Shown: positions 52,689-62,688 of the stretch, in pieces
How the letters are laid out: every line of letters starts with the position of its first letter
Numbering within the stretch: the first letter of the stretch is position 1
The notes under the pieces: generated by a model
Told to the model about the DNA's origin: nothing
Database searches by the model: none
Seen by the model: the letters and a program-made list of their open reading frames with translations, nothing else
Position numbers and translations under genes: made by a program
DNA from: Candidatus Pelagibacter communis
GTDB lineage: Bacteria > Pseudomonadota > Alphaproteobacteria > Pelagibacterales > Pelagibacteraceae
NCBI RefSeq assembly: GCF_012932795.1
Contig: NZ_LANA01000002.1
Location: 1 to 64,000, forward strand
Reading direction: 5' to 3'
DNA: 64,000 nucleotides

Positions 52689-53720
52689 ATGACTAATGCT
52701 GTAATTAAGTGCGATTCAGTTTACAAAATTTTTGGGGCAAACGCAAAAAAGATGCTCCAAGACGCCAATGGAAATGTGGATGCAAAAACATTTCAAGATA
52801 ATGGGTGTATAGTGGGTGTAAACAATGCTTCTTTCGAAGTTTCAAAAGGAGAAATGCTAGTTGTGATGGGTTTATCTGGATCAGGAAAGTCAACATTATT
52901 AAGATGTATTTCCAGATTAACAGATGCAACTAGTGGAAAAATTTTTATAGAAGGTCAAAACCTACTTTCATTAAATAATAAAGAGTTAATTGATCTTAGA
53001 AGAAATAAAATGGGAATGGTGTTTCAAAGTTTTGCTCTACTTCCACATAAAACAGTCTTAGAAAATATTGCTTTTCCTCTTCAAATTAAAGGCATTGAAG
53101 ATCAAGAGAGTATCAATAAGGCTATGGATATGGTTAAACTTGTTGGTCTAGATGGAAGGGAAAATTATTTTCCAAGAGAGCTTTCAGGGGGACAACAACA
53201 AAGAGTAGGTATTGCCCGTTCATTAGCTGTTGAACCTGATATTTGGTTTTTAGATGAACCTTTTTCTGCATTAGATCCATTAATTAGAAAAGAAATGCAG
53301 GATGAATTTTTGCGACTTCAAGAAAAGTTACAAAAAACAATTATGTTTATTACACATGATTTTGATGAAGCATTAAAGCTTGCTGACCGTATTGCAATTA
53401 TGAAAGATGGAATAATTGAACAACTAGATACGCCAGCTAACATTGTATTAAACCCAGCAACGGAATATGTTAGAAAATTTACCCAAGAGGTGCCTAGAGA
53501 AAAAGTATTGAAAATAGAAGATATTATGGAAAAACCACATAATGAAAATTTAAGTGATTTAAAAGTTTTGAAAAATGAAACAATCGAAAATGTAGCTGAA
53601 AAGATTTTAACCCAAGAAAAATCTGTGGGGGTAATTGATGAAAATAATCAAATTGTTGGAACCGTTCACCCTTCAAAAATAATTAATACTGTTTTCGGTG
53701 GAAAAAAAAATAGTGATTAA
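52689..53720 (+). CDS. tmoW: ABC transporter ATP-binding protein, TmoW/OpuAA-like
   Basis: A 343-residue ATPase of the glycine-betaine/proline family: Walker A MGLSGSGKSTLLR near residue 61, signature LSGGQQQRVGIARS, Walker B DIWFLDEPFSALDP, switch ITHDFDEA. About 70 C-terminal residues after 270 look like a CBS-type regulatory segment (KNETIENVAEKILTQEKSVG). An unusual head (NAKKMLQDANGNVDAKTF) precedes the ATPase core, as in this subfamily. It couples to the double permease three bases downstream. Confidence 0.85.
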   Translation: MTNAVIKCDSVYKIFGANAKKMLQDANGNVDAKTFQDNGCIVGVNNASFEVSKGEMLVVMGLSGSGKSTLLRCISRLTDATSGKIFIEGQNLLSLNNKELIDLRRNKMGMVFQSFALLPHKTVLENIAFPLQIKGIEDQESINKAMDMVKLVGLDGRENYFPRELSGGQQQRVGIARSLAVEPDIWFLDEPFSALDPLIRKEMQDEFLRLQEKLQKTIMFITHDFDEALKLADRIAIMKDGIIEQLDTPANIVLNPATEYVRKFTQEVPREKVLKIEDIMEKPHNENLSDLKVLKNETIENVAEKILTQEKSVGVIDENNQIVGTVHPSKIINTVFGGKKNSD

Positions 53721-53723
53721 AAT

Positions 53724-55877
53724 ATGGAGCTAATAAAAAAAAATCCAAAATTATTTCAATGGTTATTTTTAATAACTGTATTTTTCTTTTTATGCTTTGC
53801 AATTGAAGTTCCTGAAACTTACAAATTTATAAGAGGTCAGGCCGAATTCATTAAAGACCCAAATCAAAGCACTTACACACTCTTTGGTGCAGAAGTAAGA
53901 TATTATGCATTTGATGTTTTTTGGAGATTACCTCCTTTGCTTGGATGGCTGCCTATCTGGATAAACGATTCCTTATTTTTTTTAATGAACGAATGGATGC
54001 CAATGGAGTTTTGGAATGAAAGTACACAATCATACAAAACTCGACCTTTAGTTTTACAATTAACAAGAAACATGACTGCTTTCATGACATTTCTTATTGA
54101 ACTAATTAGAGAAATTATGTTAGGAGGCGTTCAAACTGTCGTCGCATTTACTAGTTGGGACTGGATAGACGCAAATCCATGGGCAAAACTACCAGGGTTA
54201 CCTTGGACAATTGTTACAGCGGGTGCAGTAATACTTGGGTATAACTTGAGTGGAAAAGGTTTAGCTTTATTCGCTGGTATAGTTATGATTTATATTTCTA
54301 TATTTGGTCAATGGAAGCCATCGATGCAAACTCTCTCTTTTATATTGGTTGCGGCGCCACTTTCTTTTGTTTTTGGCTTAGGCCTAGGTATTGCAGCTTT
54401 CAAAAGTAAACGTGTTGAAAAAGCCTTGTCTCCAATACTTTTAGTTATGCAGACTATGCCTCAATACGCTGTATTAGTTCCTGCAATTGTTCTTTTTGGT
54501 GTTGGTGACCACGCAGCGGTTATTATAACTATGGTTGTTGCAGTTCCCCCAATGATATTATTAACATTGTTAGGCCTTAGGGGAATACCCCCTGAAGTTA
54601 TTGAGGCTGGCAGAATGAGTGGATGCAATAATTGGCAACTCATGTTCAAGGTATTAATTCCAACTGCAAGACGAGACATATTAATAGGTGTAAACCAAGT
54701 GATTATGGTGTGTTTTTCTATGGCAGTTATTTCAGCTTTTATAGGTGCCAAAGGATTAGGTTTTAATTTATTGCTTGCATTAAATCAATTGAATATTGGA
54801 TTGGCACTAGAGGCAGGTTTATGTATTAGTTTAATTGCAATACTTTTAGATAAGATGTCTTTAGCTTGGGCAAATAAACAAATAGATTATTTTGGTAATC
54901 TAACTTTTTTTGAGCAACATAAAAATGGACTGTGTTTTGCTGGTGTAGTATTGGTTGGGACTGTACTTGCTTATGTTGGATCTTTTTACTTTAAGGAAGG
55001 TTTTAATTATTTATATGAAGTACCACACAATAAAGGAATATCAACAGCAGATTTTTGGAACAGAGGTGTTGATTGGATTTGGGATACTTTTTTTTATACT
55101 TTAAAAATATTTAACACCTGGTTAATCACAGAAGTTCTTCAACCAATGAGAGCATTATATTTAAGAATGCCAGCTGTTGCCACTTTAGTATTGGTTATCG
55201 GCGCAGGCTATATAATAGGTGGAGTGCGTTCAGCTTTTGTAGTGGGTGGATTAACATTATTTATAGCACTAAGTCCTTGGTGGGATAGAGCTTTAGTCAC
55301 TACATACATGGCAACTTTTGGAGTTATTATATCTTGTATAATTGGCTTTACTGTTGGAACTTTATGTTTTCAAAACAAACATACCACAAGTTTTATGTTG
55401 GGCGTTTGTGATATATTTCAAACATTCCCTTCATTTGTATACTTGATACCAGTGATGATGCTTTTTGGTGTTACTGATACATCTGTGTTAATTGCAGTAG
55501 TTGTTTATGCTACTATACCTGCCACAAGGTATACTATTGAAGGATTGAGAAGCGTACCAGCTGCTTTACATGACGCGGCTTCAATGTCAGGTGTAACAAA
55601 AATACAAAGGTTAATGAAAATAGAATTTCCTTTAGCATTTCCTCACATGATGCTTGGTTTAAATCAAACCATTGTATTTGCTTTATTTATGGTAATTATT
55701 GGAGCGTTTATTGGAACAGAAGATTTGGGACAGTATATTCTAAAAGCTTTATCTGACAAAAAGGGTGCGGGTATAGGTTTAACTTTAGGTATTTGTGTTG
55801 CTTTTATTGGATTGGTATTTGACCATTTAATTCGAACTTGGGTAGAGCAAAGAAAAAAACACCTGGGTATAGTTTAG
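53724..55877 (+). CDS. tmoV: ABC transporter double permease, TmoV/OpuAB-like
   Basis: A 717-residue membrane protein holding two fused permease domains: the first EAA loop is near residue 290 (PPEVIEAGRMSGCNNWQLMF) and the second near 612 (PAALHDAASMSGVTKIQRLM), each preceded by a QT-MP/FPS helix pair. OpuAB-type permeases are usually about 280-300 residues, so the fusion provides both halves of the channel in one chain, as in TmoV of marine bacteria. Its stop overlaps the convergent dddK-like gene by four bases. Confidence 0.87.
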   Translation: MELIKKNPKLFQWLFLITVFFFLCFAIEVPETYKFIRGQAEFIKDPNQSTYTLFGAEVRYYAFDVFWRLPPLLGWLPIWINDSLFFLMNEWMPMEFWNESTQSYKTRPLVLQLTRNMTAFMTFLIELIREIMLGGVQTVVAFTSWDWIDANPWAKLPGLPWTIVTAGAVILGYNLSGKGLALFAGIVMIYISIFGQWKPSMQTLSFILVAAPLSFVFGLGLGIAAFKSKRVEKALSPILLVMQTMPQYAVLVPAIVLFGVGDHAAVIITMVVAVPPMILLTLLGLRGIPPEVIEAGRMSGCNNWQLMFKVLIPTARRDILIGVNQVIMVCFSMAVISAFIGAKGLGFNLLLALNQLNIGLALEAGLCISLIAILLDKMSLAWANKQIDYFGNLTFFEQHKNGLCFAGVVLVGTVLAYVGSFYFKEGFNYLYEVPHNKGISTADFWNRGVDWIWDTFFYTLKIFNTWLITEVLQPMRALYLRMPAVATLVLVIGAGYIIGGVRSAFVVGGLTLFIALSPWWDRALVTTYMATFGVIISCIIGFTVGTLCFQNKHTTSFMLGVCDIFQTFPSFVYLIPVMMLFGVTDTSVLIAVVVYATIPATRYTIEGLRSVPAALHDAASMSGVTKIQRLMKIEFPLAFPHMMLGLNQTIVFALFMVIIGAFIGTEDLGQYILKALSDKKGAGIGLTLGICVAFIGLVFDHLIRTWVEQRKKHLGIV

Positions 55878-56248
55878 TTAAAATATTCAACCTCTGAAAA
55901 ACGATCTGTAGGAAAAATCCAATAAAATTTTAAAGTATCTTTTCCATTATTTTTCAAAGCGTGTTTTGCATTTCCTGCTATATAAACTACATCACCTTCT
56001 TTAATCTTTTCTAGTTCACCAGATTTATTTAATATTCCAGAGCCCCCGGTAACAACATATATTTCTGCAGGTGAATGGTAATGAAGCGTCAAGTCTCCAC
56101 CTGGTGCAATTTCAGCAAAGCCGAGTGAAAGTCCAGAACTTCCTGCAAAATCTGCATCAATTAAAAATTTCCATCTTACCCCAGGATATTTTTCTGTTGT
56201 TGACCACTCTTGATCAGAAACTGATTTAAGATTATTTACAAATATCAT
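55874..56248 (-). CDS. dddK: DMSP lyase of the DddK cupin type
   Basis: A 124-residue single cupin. HYHSPAEIYVVTGG gives His56, His58, Glu62 and Tyr64, NAKHALKN gives His96, and EVEYFN gives Tyr122. These are the same numbers as the metal ligands and the two functional tyrosines reported, to my knowledge, for DddK of Pelagibacter HTCC1062. The enzyme splits dimethylsulfoniopropionate into dimethyl sulfide and acrylate. The C terminus is a few residues shorter than the described enzyme. It lies head-on to tmoV and directly downstream of tmm on the same strand. No acrylate-detoxifying gene is adjacent. Confidence 0.82.
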   Translation of the reverse strand: MIFVNNLKSVSDQEWSTTEKYPGVRWKFLIDADFAGSSGLSLGFAEIAPGGDLTLHYHSPAEIYVVTGGSGILNKSGELEKIKEGDVVYIAGNAKHALKNNGKDTLKFYWIFPTDRFSEVEYFN

Positions 56249-56268
56249 ACAGAATCAAAGTACAAACT

Positions 56269-57609
56269 TTATTTTTTTGGTTGATCTAAGAAAGCTTTTA
56301 AAGAGTCATCCATTGCTGTTTCCCATGGCGTGTGGTGTAGTGGGCCCACAGAACCTGTTACAGGTGAAGAAAAAGATTTATTTCTATAAGTCATAATATT
56401 TTCAACTTTGTGATGCTCCCATTCTTTGAAATGTTTTCTAATTAATTCAAAATCAATTTTTGGATAATCTGATAAAGAATGAAGTTCTTTTGTATATTCA
56501 GTTTGGAAATCAATCATTTGATCTGGATTTTCTAACTTTTCTTCCATTGATACCCATTTATTTATGTCTTTATCAATATCTGTTTCTTTTGGAATTTTAA
56601 TTTTCCCCATTATAATATCTCTTGCAAACCAAGCCTGACAGTCAAACATATTAAAAGTATGAAATTGATCTTGCATACCTAGGTACATTAATTTGTGATT
56701 GTTTTGCCAAACTACACCTTTGTATAATTTAGGAGGGTACAATCTATTAGTTGTTTTAAGTTTAAGATCTTCAGATATAAAAGGGAAATTATGAAGATAT
56801 CCTGTGCAAAGAATTACAGCATCTGATTCTTGTTCGTGACCATCTTTAAAGATTGCCTTATTTCCTTCAAGTCTGTCTAGGTGATAAACTTCTTTCATTC
56901 CTTTTGGCCAATTAAATCCCATTGGATTGTGTCGATATCCTATGGTGACACTTTTTGCTCCATACTTATGGCATTGAAGAGCAACATCTTCTGCAGAGTA
57001 GCTACTTCCTAAAACAACAACATTTTTACCTCTAAATTCTTCTGCATCTCTAAAATCATGAGAGTGCATTATTCTTCCAGGAAATGATTTCATTCCTGGA
57101 TATTCTGGTATGAATGGAACCGAGAAATGACCTGTAGACACAATCACATAATCAAATACATCTTTTGAAATAATATCATTTTTTTTATCATGATAAGTAA
57201 CTTGAAAAATTTTACCATCATAAGAAACACTAGTTACAGAGGTATTAAATTTAATTTTATTCTTTAAATTTCCCTTTTTAACTCTACCCAAAATGTAATT
57301 ATATAAAACTTCTCTGGGTGGAAAAGATGGAATGGGTTTTCCAAAGTGTTCATCAAATGAATAGTCAGCAAACTCTAAACATTCTTTAGGGCCGTTTGAC
57401 CAAAGATATCTATACATACTATTAGGTACAGGGTCACCATATTGATCAGATCCTGTTCTCCAACTGTAATTCCATAAACCGCCCCAATCTTCTTGTTTAT
57501 CAAAACAAACTATTTCAGGGATCTTTTCACCTTTTTTTTCAGCTTGCTCGAAAGATCTTAAAGCTGATAAACCACAAGGCCCAGCACCAATAACTGCTAC
57601 TTTCGTCAT
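56269..57609 (-). CDS. tmm: trimethylamine monooxygenase
   Basis: A 446-residue flavin monooxygenase. FAD motif GAGPCG is at 8-13, the FMO fingerprint FPGRIMHSHDFRD near residue 175, and NADPH motif VLGSSYSAEDVALQC near 198; the GSSYSAED form is typical of bacterial Tmm. It oxidises trimethylamine to TMAO, the substrate of Tdm, and is known to act on dimethyl sulfide as well, which is notable beside a DMSP lyase gene. The ATG is preceded by ATTAGAGAGAGG. Confidence 0.92.
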   Translation of the reverse strand: MTKVAVIGAGPCGLSALRSFEQAEKKGEKIPEIVCFDKQEDWGGLWNYSWRTGSDQYGDPVPNSMYRYLWSNGPKECLEFADYSFDEHFGKPIPSFPPREVLYNYILGRVKKGNLKNKIKFNTSVTSVSYDGKIFQVTYHDKKNDIISKDVFDYVIVSTGHFSVPFIPEYPGMKSFPGRIMHSHDFRDAEEFRGKNVVVLGSSYSAEDVALQCHKYGAKSVTIGYRHNPMGFNWPKGMKEVYHLDRLEGNKAIFKDGHEQESDAVILCTGYLHNFPFISEDLKLKTTNRLYPPKLYKGVVWQNNHKLMYLGMQDQFHTFNMFDCQAWFARDIIMGKIKIPKETDIDKDINKWVSMEEKLENPDQMIDFQTEYTKELHSLSDYPKIDFELIRKHFKEWEHHKVENIMTYRNKSFSSPVTGSVGPLHHTPWETAMDDSLKAFLDQPKK

Positions 57610-57616
57610 AAAATCA

Positions 57617-57628
57617 CCTCTCTCTAAT
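57617..57628 (-). promoter_or_regulatory. GAGAG purine tract (ATTAGAGAGAGG) at tmm start
   Basis: The minus strand reads ATTAGAGAGAGG seven bases before the tmm ATG, identical over 12 bases to the tract before the GS-like gene at 45866. It could be the ribosome site or a shared control element. Confidence 0.35.
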
Positions 57629-57689
57629 AAATTTATATCTGTACTTTACCAATAAAATGCTAAAAATTAATATAAAAAAATACAGTATT

Positions 57690-58718
57690 ATGAAAAAAAT
57701 TATTATTATTGGTGCTGGAGCTATGGGGTCAGCTTTTGCTGTACCATGTCTTGAAAACCAGAATGAAGTGACACTTGTTGGTACTCATCTTGAGGATAAT
57801 TTAATAAATAATATTCAGTCAAATAATAATTTGCATCCAGCCTTAAATATTGAATTATCATCAAAATTAAAGGTAGAAAAATTTAAGAAATTAAAATCAA
57901 TCCTTGAAGAAGGTGTGGATATAATTGTTGCAGGTGTTAGCTCTGTAGGAATTGAATGGTTTGTTAAACAAATAGCATCAACTTACAAAAAAAATCTTCC
58001 AATTATCTTATTAACAAAAGGTCTAGCTGTAGAGGAAAATGAATTAATAACACTTTCAGATAAAATTAAAAAACTTCTCAAAGAAAAAGGTCATGGAGAT
58101 GTAAATATTTCAGCAATCAAAGGACCTTGTTTAGCAGCAGGTCTTGCATATAAAATGAGAACCGGAACAGTCATTGCAAACCCAGACATTAAGGAAACAG
58201 AAAAATTAAAAAAAATTATATCAACAAATTATTATTCAACAGAAGTGTCAGATGATTTAACTGGCATCGAGTTATCAGGTGCAATTAAAAATATTTATTC
58301 AATGTTAATTGGAGCTTCTGAAGGATTAAGTAATTCAAAAGCACCTAAAGAAATTCAATCTAAATATTATTTAAATACATCAGCCTCATTAATTCATAGA
58401 TCAATTTCTGAAATGGTTGAATTTGTTTCTTTCTATGGAGGTAGAGCAGATACAGTTTATGGTCTAGCTGGTTTAGGTGATTTATATGTAAGTGCAATAG
58501 GGGGAAGAAATAGTTTAATGGGAAAATATTTAGGTGAAGGATATTTATATAAAGAAGCTAAAGAAAAATTTATGAAAAATATTACAGTTGAGGGTGCGCA
58601 ACTTGCATTAGAAATTGGACCTAAAATTTTACAAGATCTTAATTCTAAACATTTTCCATTAATGTTTAGTATGCTAAATACCATATGTGAAAATAAGAAA
58701 TTAGAGATTAAATGGTAA
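57690..58718 (+). CDS. GpsA-like NAD(P)-dependent dehydrogenase
   Basis: About 342 residues from the ATG at 57690, selected because the Rossmann motif KKIIIIGAGAMGSAFAVPCL begins at once; the upstream start at 57657 adds only a basic run. KGPCLA, ELSGAIKNIYSMLIGASEG and TVYGLAGLGDLYVS match the glycerol-3-phosphate dehydrogenase scheme with its catalytic Lys. As it heads a set with an iron alcohol dehydrogenase and an amidotransferase it may reduce or oxidise some other 2-hydroxy or keto phosphate; the housekeeping GpsA role is an alternative. Confidence 0.72.
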   Translation: MKKIIIIGAGAMGSAFAVPCLENQNEVTLVGTHLEDNLINNIQSNNNLHPALNIELSSKLKVEKFKKLKSILEEGVDIIVAGVSSVGIEWFVKQIASTYKKNLPIILLTKGLAVEENELITLSDKIKKLLKEKGHGDVNISAIKGPCLAAGLAYKMRTGTVIANPDIKETEKLKKIISTNYYSTEVSDDLTGIELSGAIKNIYSMLIGASEGLSNSKAPKEIQSKYYLNTSASLIHRSISEMVEFVSFYGGRADTVYGLAGLGDLYVSAIGGRNSLMGKYLGEGYLYKEAKEKFMKNITVEGAQLALEIGPKILQDLNSKHFPLMFSMLNTICENKKLEIKW

Positions 58719-58906
58719 AAAATATATTAATATTTGCTTTTATAGTACTTGGAATGGTGGTTATTTTAAATTTTAGTGATCATAATTTAAAAAGAGCTGT
58801 AGATGCCTGTTTAGCTGGAAGTCAAAAATTATCTAAGTCTAAAATTGTTGATCTTGAAGAAGCTAAAAAATTTTGTGAAGAAGAAATTAAAAAAAATAAA
58901 GATTAG
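58712..58906 (+). CDS. small membrane/exported protein, 64 aa
   Basis: A 64-residue protein whose start overlaps the GpsA-like stop by seven bases. One N-terminal helix (KNILIFAFIVLGMVVILNF) precedes a charged helix with two Cys (DACLAG, KFCEEE). It may be membrane-tethered or exported with a disulfide. Function unknown. Confidence 0.6.
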   Translation: MVKNILIFAFIVLGMVVILNFSDHNLKRAVDACLAGSQKLSKSKIVDLEEAKKFCEEEIKKNKD

Positions 58907-58920
58907 AAAGAGATCAACTC

Positions 58921-60084
58921 ATGAACTCAGACTGGAATTATCCAACAACTATGTGGGTTGGCAAAGATAGAGTTAAAGATTTAAGTATTGCTTGTAAAAC
59001 TTTGAATATTAATAAACCTTTGTTGGTAACTGATAGTGGTCTAGCTAAATCAAAGATTGTAATTAACGTTTTAAATAATCTAAAAGAAAATGGTATTTTA
59101 GTTGAATTATATTCAAATGTTGTTGGTAACCCTACTGGCACCAATGTAAATGAAGGTGCTGATTATTATAAGAAAAATAATTGTGATGGAGTGATAGCTT
59201 TTGGAGGAGGTAGTGGCTTAGACGTTGGTAAAGCTATAGCATTCATGTCGGGTCAAACACAGTCTATTTGGGATTTTGAAGATGTTGGTGATAACTGGAC
59301 TAAAGCAAACTCTGATAAAATTGCACCAATTATTGCTGTACCCACAACTGCAGGCACTGGTTCTGAAACAGGACGAGCGTCAGTAATATTGAATGAAGAA
59401 ACAGGTGTAAAAAATATTATTTTTCATCCTAAATTTTTACCCTCAATAGTTATTTTAGATCCAGTTTTAACAGTTGGATTGCCCGCAAAGATTACAGCCG
59501 CAACTGGTATGGATGCGCTAGCTCACAACTTAGAGGCATATTGTGCTCCTGGATATCACCCAATGGCTGATGGAATTGCTTTAGAGGGCATGAGATTAAT
59601 TAATGATTGGTTACTTGAAGCAGTTAATAATGGATCAAATATTGAAGCACGGCAAAACATGTTAACAGCAGCTAGTATGGGGTCAACAGCATTTCAAAAA
59701 GGCTTAGGGGCAATTCATTCTTTAAGTCATCCAGTCAATGCATTAAATAATATTCATCACGGTTTATCTAATGCAATATTTATGCCTTACGTATTAACTT
59801 TTAACAAAGATGTAATTGAAAAGAAAATAATTAAAATTTGTGACTATTTAGAGCTTAAAGACAGATCTTTTGATGGTTTTGTTAACTGGGTTTTAGATTT
59901 AAGAAAAAAACTTGATATGCCTCATAAATTATCAGAAGTGATTGATGAAAAAGATTTTGATATTGATAGATTATCAAAAATGGCTTTAGCAGACCCATCT
60001 ACCGGAGGAAATCCAAAAAAATTAACAGAAGATGATATGAAGATAATGTACCAACACAGTATGACAGGTGAATTGTTTAAATGA
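58921..60084 (+). CDS. iron-containing (group III) alcohol dehydrogenase
   Basis: A 387-residue enzyme. The NAD-binding GGGSGLDVGKA is near residue 98; metal ligands lie in TGMDALAHNLEAY and in AIHSLSHPVNALNNIHHG. It probably oxidises a primary alcohol or reduces an aldehyde; the substrate is unknown. It overlaps the amidotransferase gene by four bases, so the two are coupled. Confidence 0.85.
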   Translation: MNSDWNYPTTMWVGKDRVKDLSIACKTLNINKPLLVTDSGLAKSKIVINVLNNLKENGILVELYSNVVGNPTGTNVNEGADYYKKNNCDGVIAFGGGSGLDVGKAIAFMSGQTQSIWDFEDVGDNWTKANSDKIAPIIAVPTTAGTGSETGRASVILNEETGVKNIIFHPKFLPSIVILDPVLTVGLPAKITAATGMDALAHNLEAYCAPGYHPMADGIALEGMRLINDWLLEAVNNGSNIEARQNMLTAASMGSTAFQKGLGAIHSLSHPVNALNNIHHGLSNAIFMPYVLTFNKDVIEKKIIKICDYLELKDRSFDGFVNWVLDLRKKLDMPHKLSEVIDEKDFDIDRLSKMALADPSTGGNPKKLTEDDMKIMYQHSMTGELFK

Positions 60085-60872
60085 GTGATTTGAATATTTT
60101 AATTGTTGAGGGAAATATTAGAGAAGATAGTGAGTTTTTTATTAAGGCTGCTGGAAGTTCTGCAGCAGATAACTTAAAAAACTTAATTTTAAAAATAGAA
60201 CCATCTGCAATTACTGAAATTATAAATCCTGGTCATGATGAGGAGACAACAAGTGCTCTAAAAAATATGAGTAAATATAATGGTATTGTCTTTACGGGTG
60301 GTGCAATGAGAATAAATGATATGACAGATGTGATTAAGAAACATATTAATTTTGCATCAAATTGTTTTACTCAAAAAAAAAAAATTTTAGCTATTTGTTG
60401 GGGATTGCAAATCTGCTCAACAGCAGCTGGAGGTAAAGTAAACCCTGGGAAAAATGGTGCTCACATTGGAATTGCATCAGACGTAATTATTAATAATGAA
60501 GGTGAGAAGCATTTTATATACAAAGATAAAAAAAAATTTTTTACATCACCAGCATTTAATTTTGATGAAGTTAGTGAATTACCAAAAAATGCTATTCTTC
60601 TATCAAGTGATGAAGTTAACAATGTAATGGGTGTTAGCTTTAATGCAGGAAACTCTGAAATTATTGGTTTACAATATCATCCTGATTATGAATATTTTCA
60701 GATGCTTAAACTTATCGAAGGTCGTAAAGAACGACTATTTGTAAATAAGAATTTTTTAAATGAAGAAGAGTATGAAAGTCATATTTCATACATAAAATCT
60801 CAAAACGAACTATTAGATTTTAATAATAGAACATGTGAAGTTAGAAATTGGCTTAATTATCTACGTAACTAG
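60081..60872 (+). CDS. class I glutamine amidotransferase-like protein
   Basis: A 263-residue protein of the triad amidotransferase fold. The nucleophile elbow ILAICWGLQICSTAAGG gives the catalytic Cys near residue 108, and IGLQYHPDYEYFQ provides the His with a following acidic residue. It has no synthetase domain and resembles free GMP-synthase-like amidotransferases or gamma-glutamyl hydrolases such as PuuD. In this amine-rich neighbourhood, hydrolysis of a gamma-glutamyl compound is attractive but unproven. Confidence 0.75.
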   Translation: MSDLNILIVEGNIREDSEFFIKAAGSSAADNLKNLILKIEPSAITEIINPGHDEETTSALKNMSKYNGIVFTGGAMRINDMTDVIKKHINFASNCFTQKKKILAICWGLQICSTAAGGKVNPGKNGAHIGIASDVIINNEGEKHFIYKDKKKFFTSPAFNFDEVSELPKNAILLSSDEVNNVMGVSFNAGNSEIIGLQYHPDYEYFQMLKLIEGRKERLFVNKNFLNEEEYESHISYIKSQNELLDFNNRTCEVRNWLNYLRN

Positions 60873-60875
60873 TTT

Positions 60876-62561
60876 CTAAAATAGACCTTCAATTTGACCA
60901 TCTTTATTTAGCTTAATTGAATCTGCCGCTGGAACTCTTGGTAGTCCAGGCATTGTCATAACAGCCCCACATATAACAACAATAAACTCTGCTCCAGAAG
61001 AAAGTTTGATCTCTCTAATTGGTAAAGAGTGTCCAGTTGGCGCTCCTTTTAAGCTTGGATCTGTTGAAAAGCTATATTGTGTTTTAGCAATACAAATAGG
61101 GAAATCACCATAACCAGCATCCTCAAAGCTTTTTAATTGTTCTCTGATTTTAGTGTCTGCAATAACTTCATCTGCTCTATAAATTTCTTTAGCAATTGTT
61201 TCTATCTTCTTAAAAAGAGCAGTTTTATTTTCATATAAGAATTTAAATTTATTCTCATTTTTATCACATAGTTCAGCAACATTATTTGCTAACTCTTTTG
61301 TTCCCTCACCACCATCTGCCCAGTGAGTGCAGAGACTTGCTTTAACACCAATTTTATTACAAAATTCAATTAAAGCTTTTACTTCATTATCACTATCTTT
61401 GATGAAATGATTAATAGCAATTGCAACAGGTAAGTTAAACTTTTTAATATTTTCAACATGTCTTTGAAGATTAACTAAACCCATTTTTAATGCTTCTACA
61501 TTCTCTGTTTTAAGATCATCTTTTGCTACACCACCATGCATTTTTAAAGCCCTAATAGTTGCAACAATTACAACACAGCTAGGTTTTAAATCTGACTTTC
61601 TGCATTTAATATCAAGAAATTTTTCCGCACCAAGGTCTGCGCCAAATCCTGCTTCTGTAACAACGTAGTCAGCAAGTTTTAGTCCAGTCTTTGTAGCAAT
61701 TACAGAATTACAACCATGTGCAATGTTAGCAAAAGGACCACCATGAATAATTGCAGGATTGTTTTCTAAAGTTTGAGTAACATTAGGTCTAATTGCATCC
61801 TTTAATAATACAGTCATTGGACCTTGTGCTTTTAAATCTTTAGCATAAACAGGTTTTTTACCTCTTGTGTATGCAATCGTAATATTTCCAATTCTTTTTT
61901 CTAAATCCCCTAAATCATTTGATAGACAAAAGATTGCCATGATTTCTGATGCTACAGTTATATCAAAGCTATCTTCTCTTGGAAAACCATTTGCTACTCC
62001 TCCTAAATTAATATTAATTGATCTTAAAGAACGATCATTCATATCCATAACTCTTTTCCATGTAATTCTTCTAACATCAATATCTAATTTATTTCCCCAA
62101 TAGATGTGGTTATCAATTAATGCAGATAATAAATTATGAGCAGAAGTTATTGCATGAAAGTCTCCTGTGAAATGTAAATTAATTTGCTCCATTGGAACTA
62201 CTTGAGCATAACCACCACCAGCAGCACCACCCTTCATTCCAAAAGAAGGACCAAGGCTTGGTTCTCTTAAACAAACAATAGATTTTTTTCCTATTTTATT
62301 TAAGCCATCATTTAAACCAACTGAAGTTGTGGTTTTACCTTCACCTGCTGGAGTTGGTGTGATTGCAGTTACTAAAATAAGTTTTCCGTCAGGTTTATCT
62401 TTTAAAGTATCTAGATACTCTAAGTTAATTTTTGCAATATGTCTGCCCATTGGACTGAACGCAGTACTTTCATCTGGTACATTTATTTTTGCCAAGATAT
62501 CATTTATAGGTTGCATTTTAGCTTCTCTAGCTATCTGAATGTCTGATTTAACTTCGCTCAT
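60876..62561 (-). CDS. fhs: formate-tetrahydrofolate ligase
   Basis: A 561-residue Fhs of standard length. The ATP site [16 protein letters not shown] is at about 68-83, followed by [29 protein letters not shown], and later [13 protein letters not shown]. It makes 10-formyl-THF from formate with ATP, or runs in reverse to recover ATP from C1 units released by demethylation. It is convergent with the amidotransferase (three-base gap) and divergent from the sarcosine-oxidase-like operon. Confidence 0.95.
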   Translation of the reverse strand: MSEVKSDIQIAREAKMQPINDILAKINVPDESTAFSPMGRHIAKINLEYLDTLKDKPDGKLILVTAITPTPAGEGKTTTSVGLNDGLNKIGKKSIVCLREPSLGPSFGMKGGAAGGGYAQVVPMEQINLHFTGDFHAITSAHNLLSALIDNHIYWGNKLDIDVRRITWKRVMDMNDRSLRSININLGGVANGFPREDSFDITVASEIMAIFCLSNDLGDLEKRIGNITIAYTRGKKPVYAKDLKAQGPMTVLLKDAIRPNVTQTLENNPAIIHGGPFANIAHGCNSVIATKTGLKLADYVVTEAGFGADLGAEKFLDIKCRKSDLKPSCVVIVATIRALKMHGGVAKDDLKTENVEALKMGLVNLQRHVENIKKFNLPVAIAINHFIKDSDNEVKALIEFCNKIGVKASLCTHWADGGEGTKELANNVAELCDKNENKFKFLYENKTALFKKIETIAKEIYRADEVIADTKIREQLKSFEDAGYGDFPICIAKTQYSFSTDPSLKGAPTGHSLPIREIKLSSGAEFIVVICGAVMTMPGLPRVPAADSIKLNKDGQIEGLF

Positions 62562-62688
62562 CTAAAACTCCTGTAAATTAATATTTCTTTGAGGAATTAG
62601 TATCTTCTTTTATGAATTTTTGAAACTTATAAAAATTATATATAAAAATAATAATAACTATTTATATTCTTTTAGATAAAATTAATTA

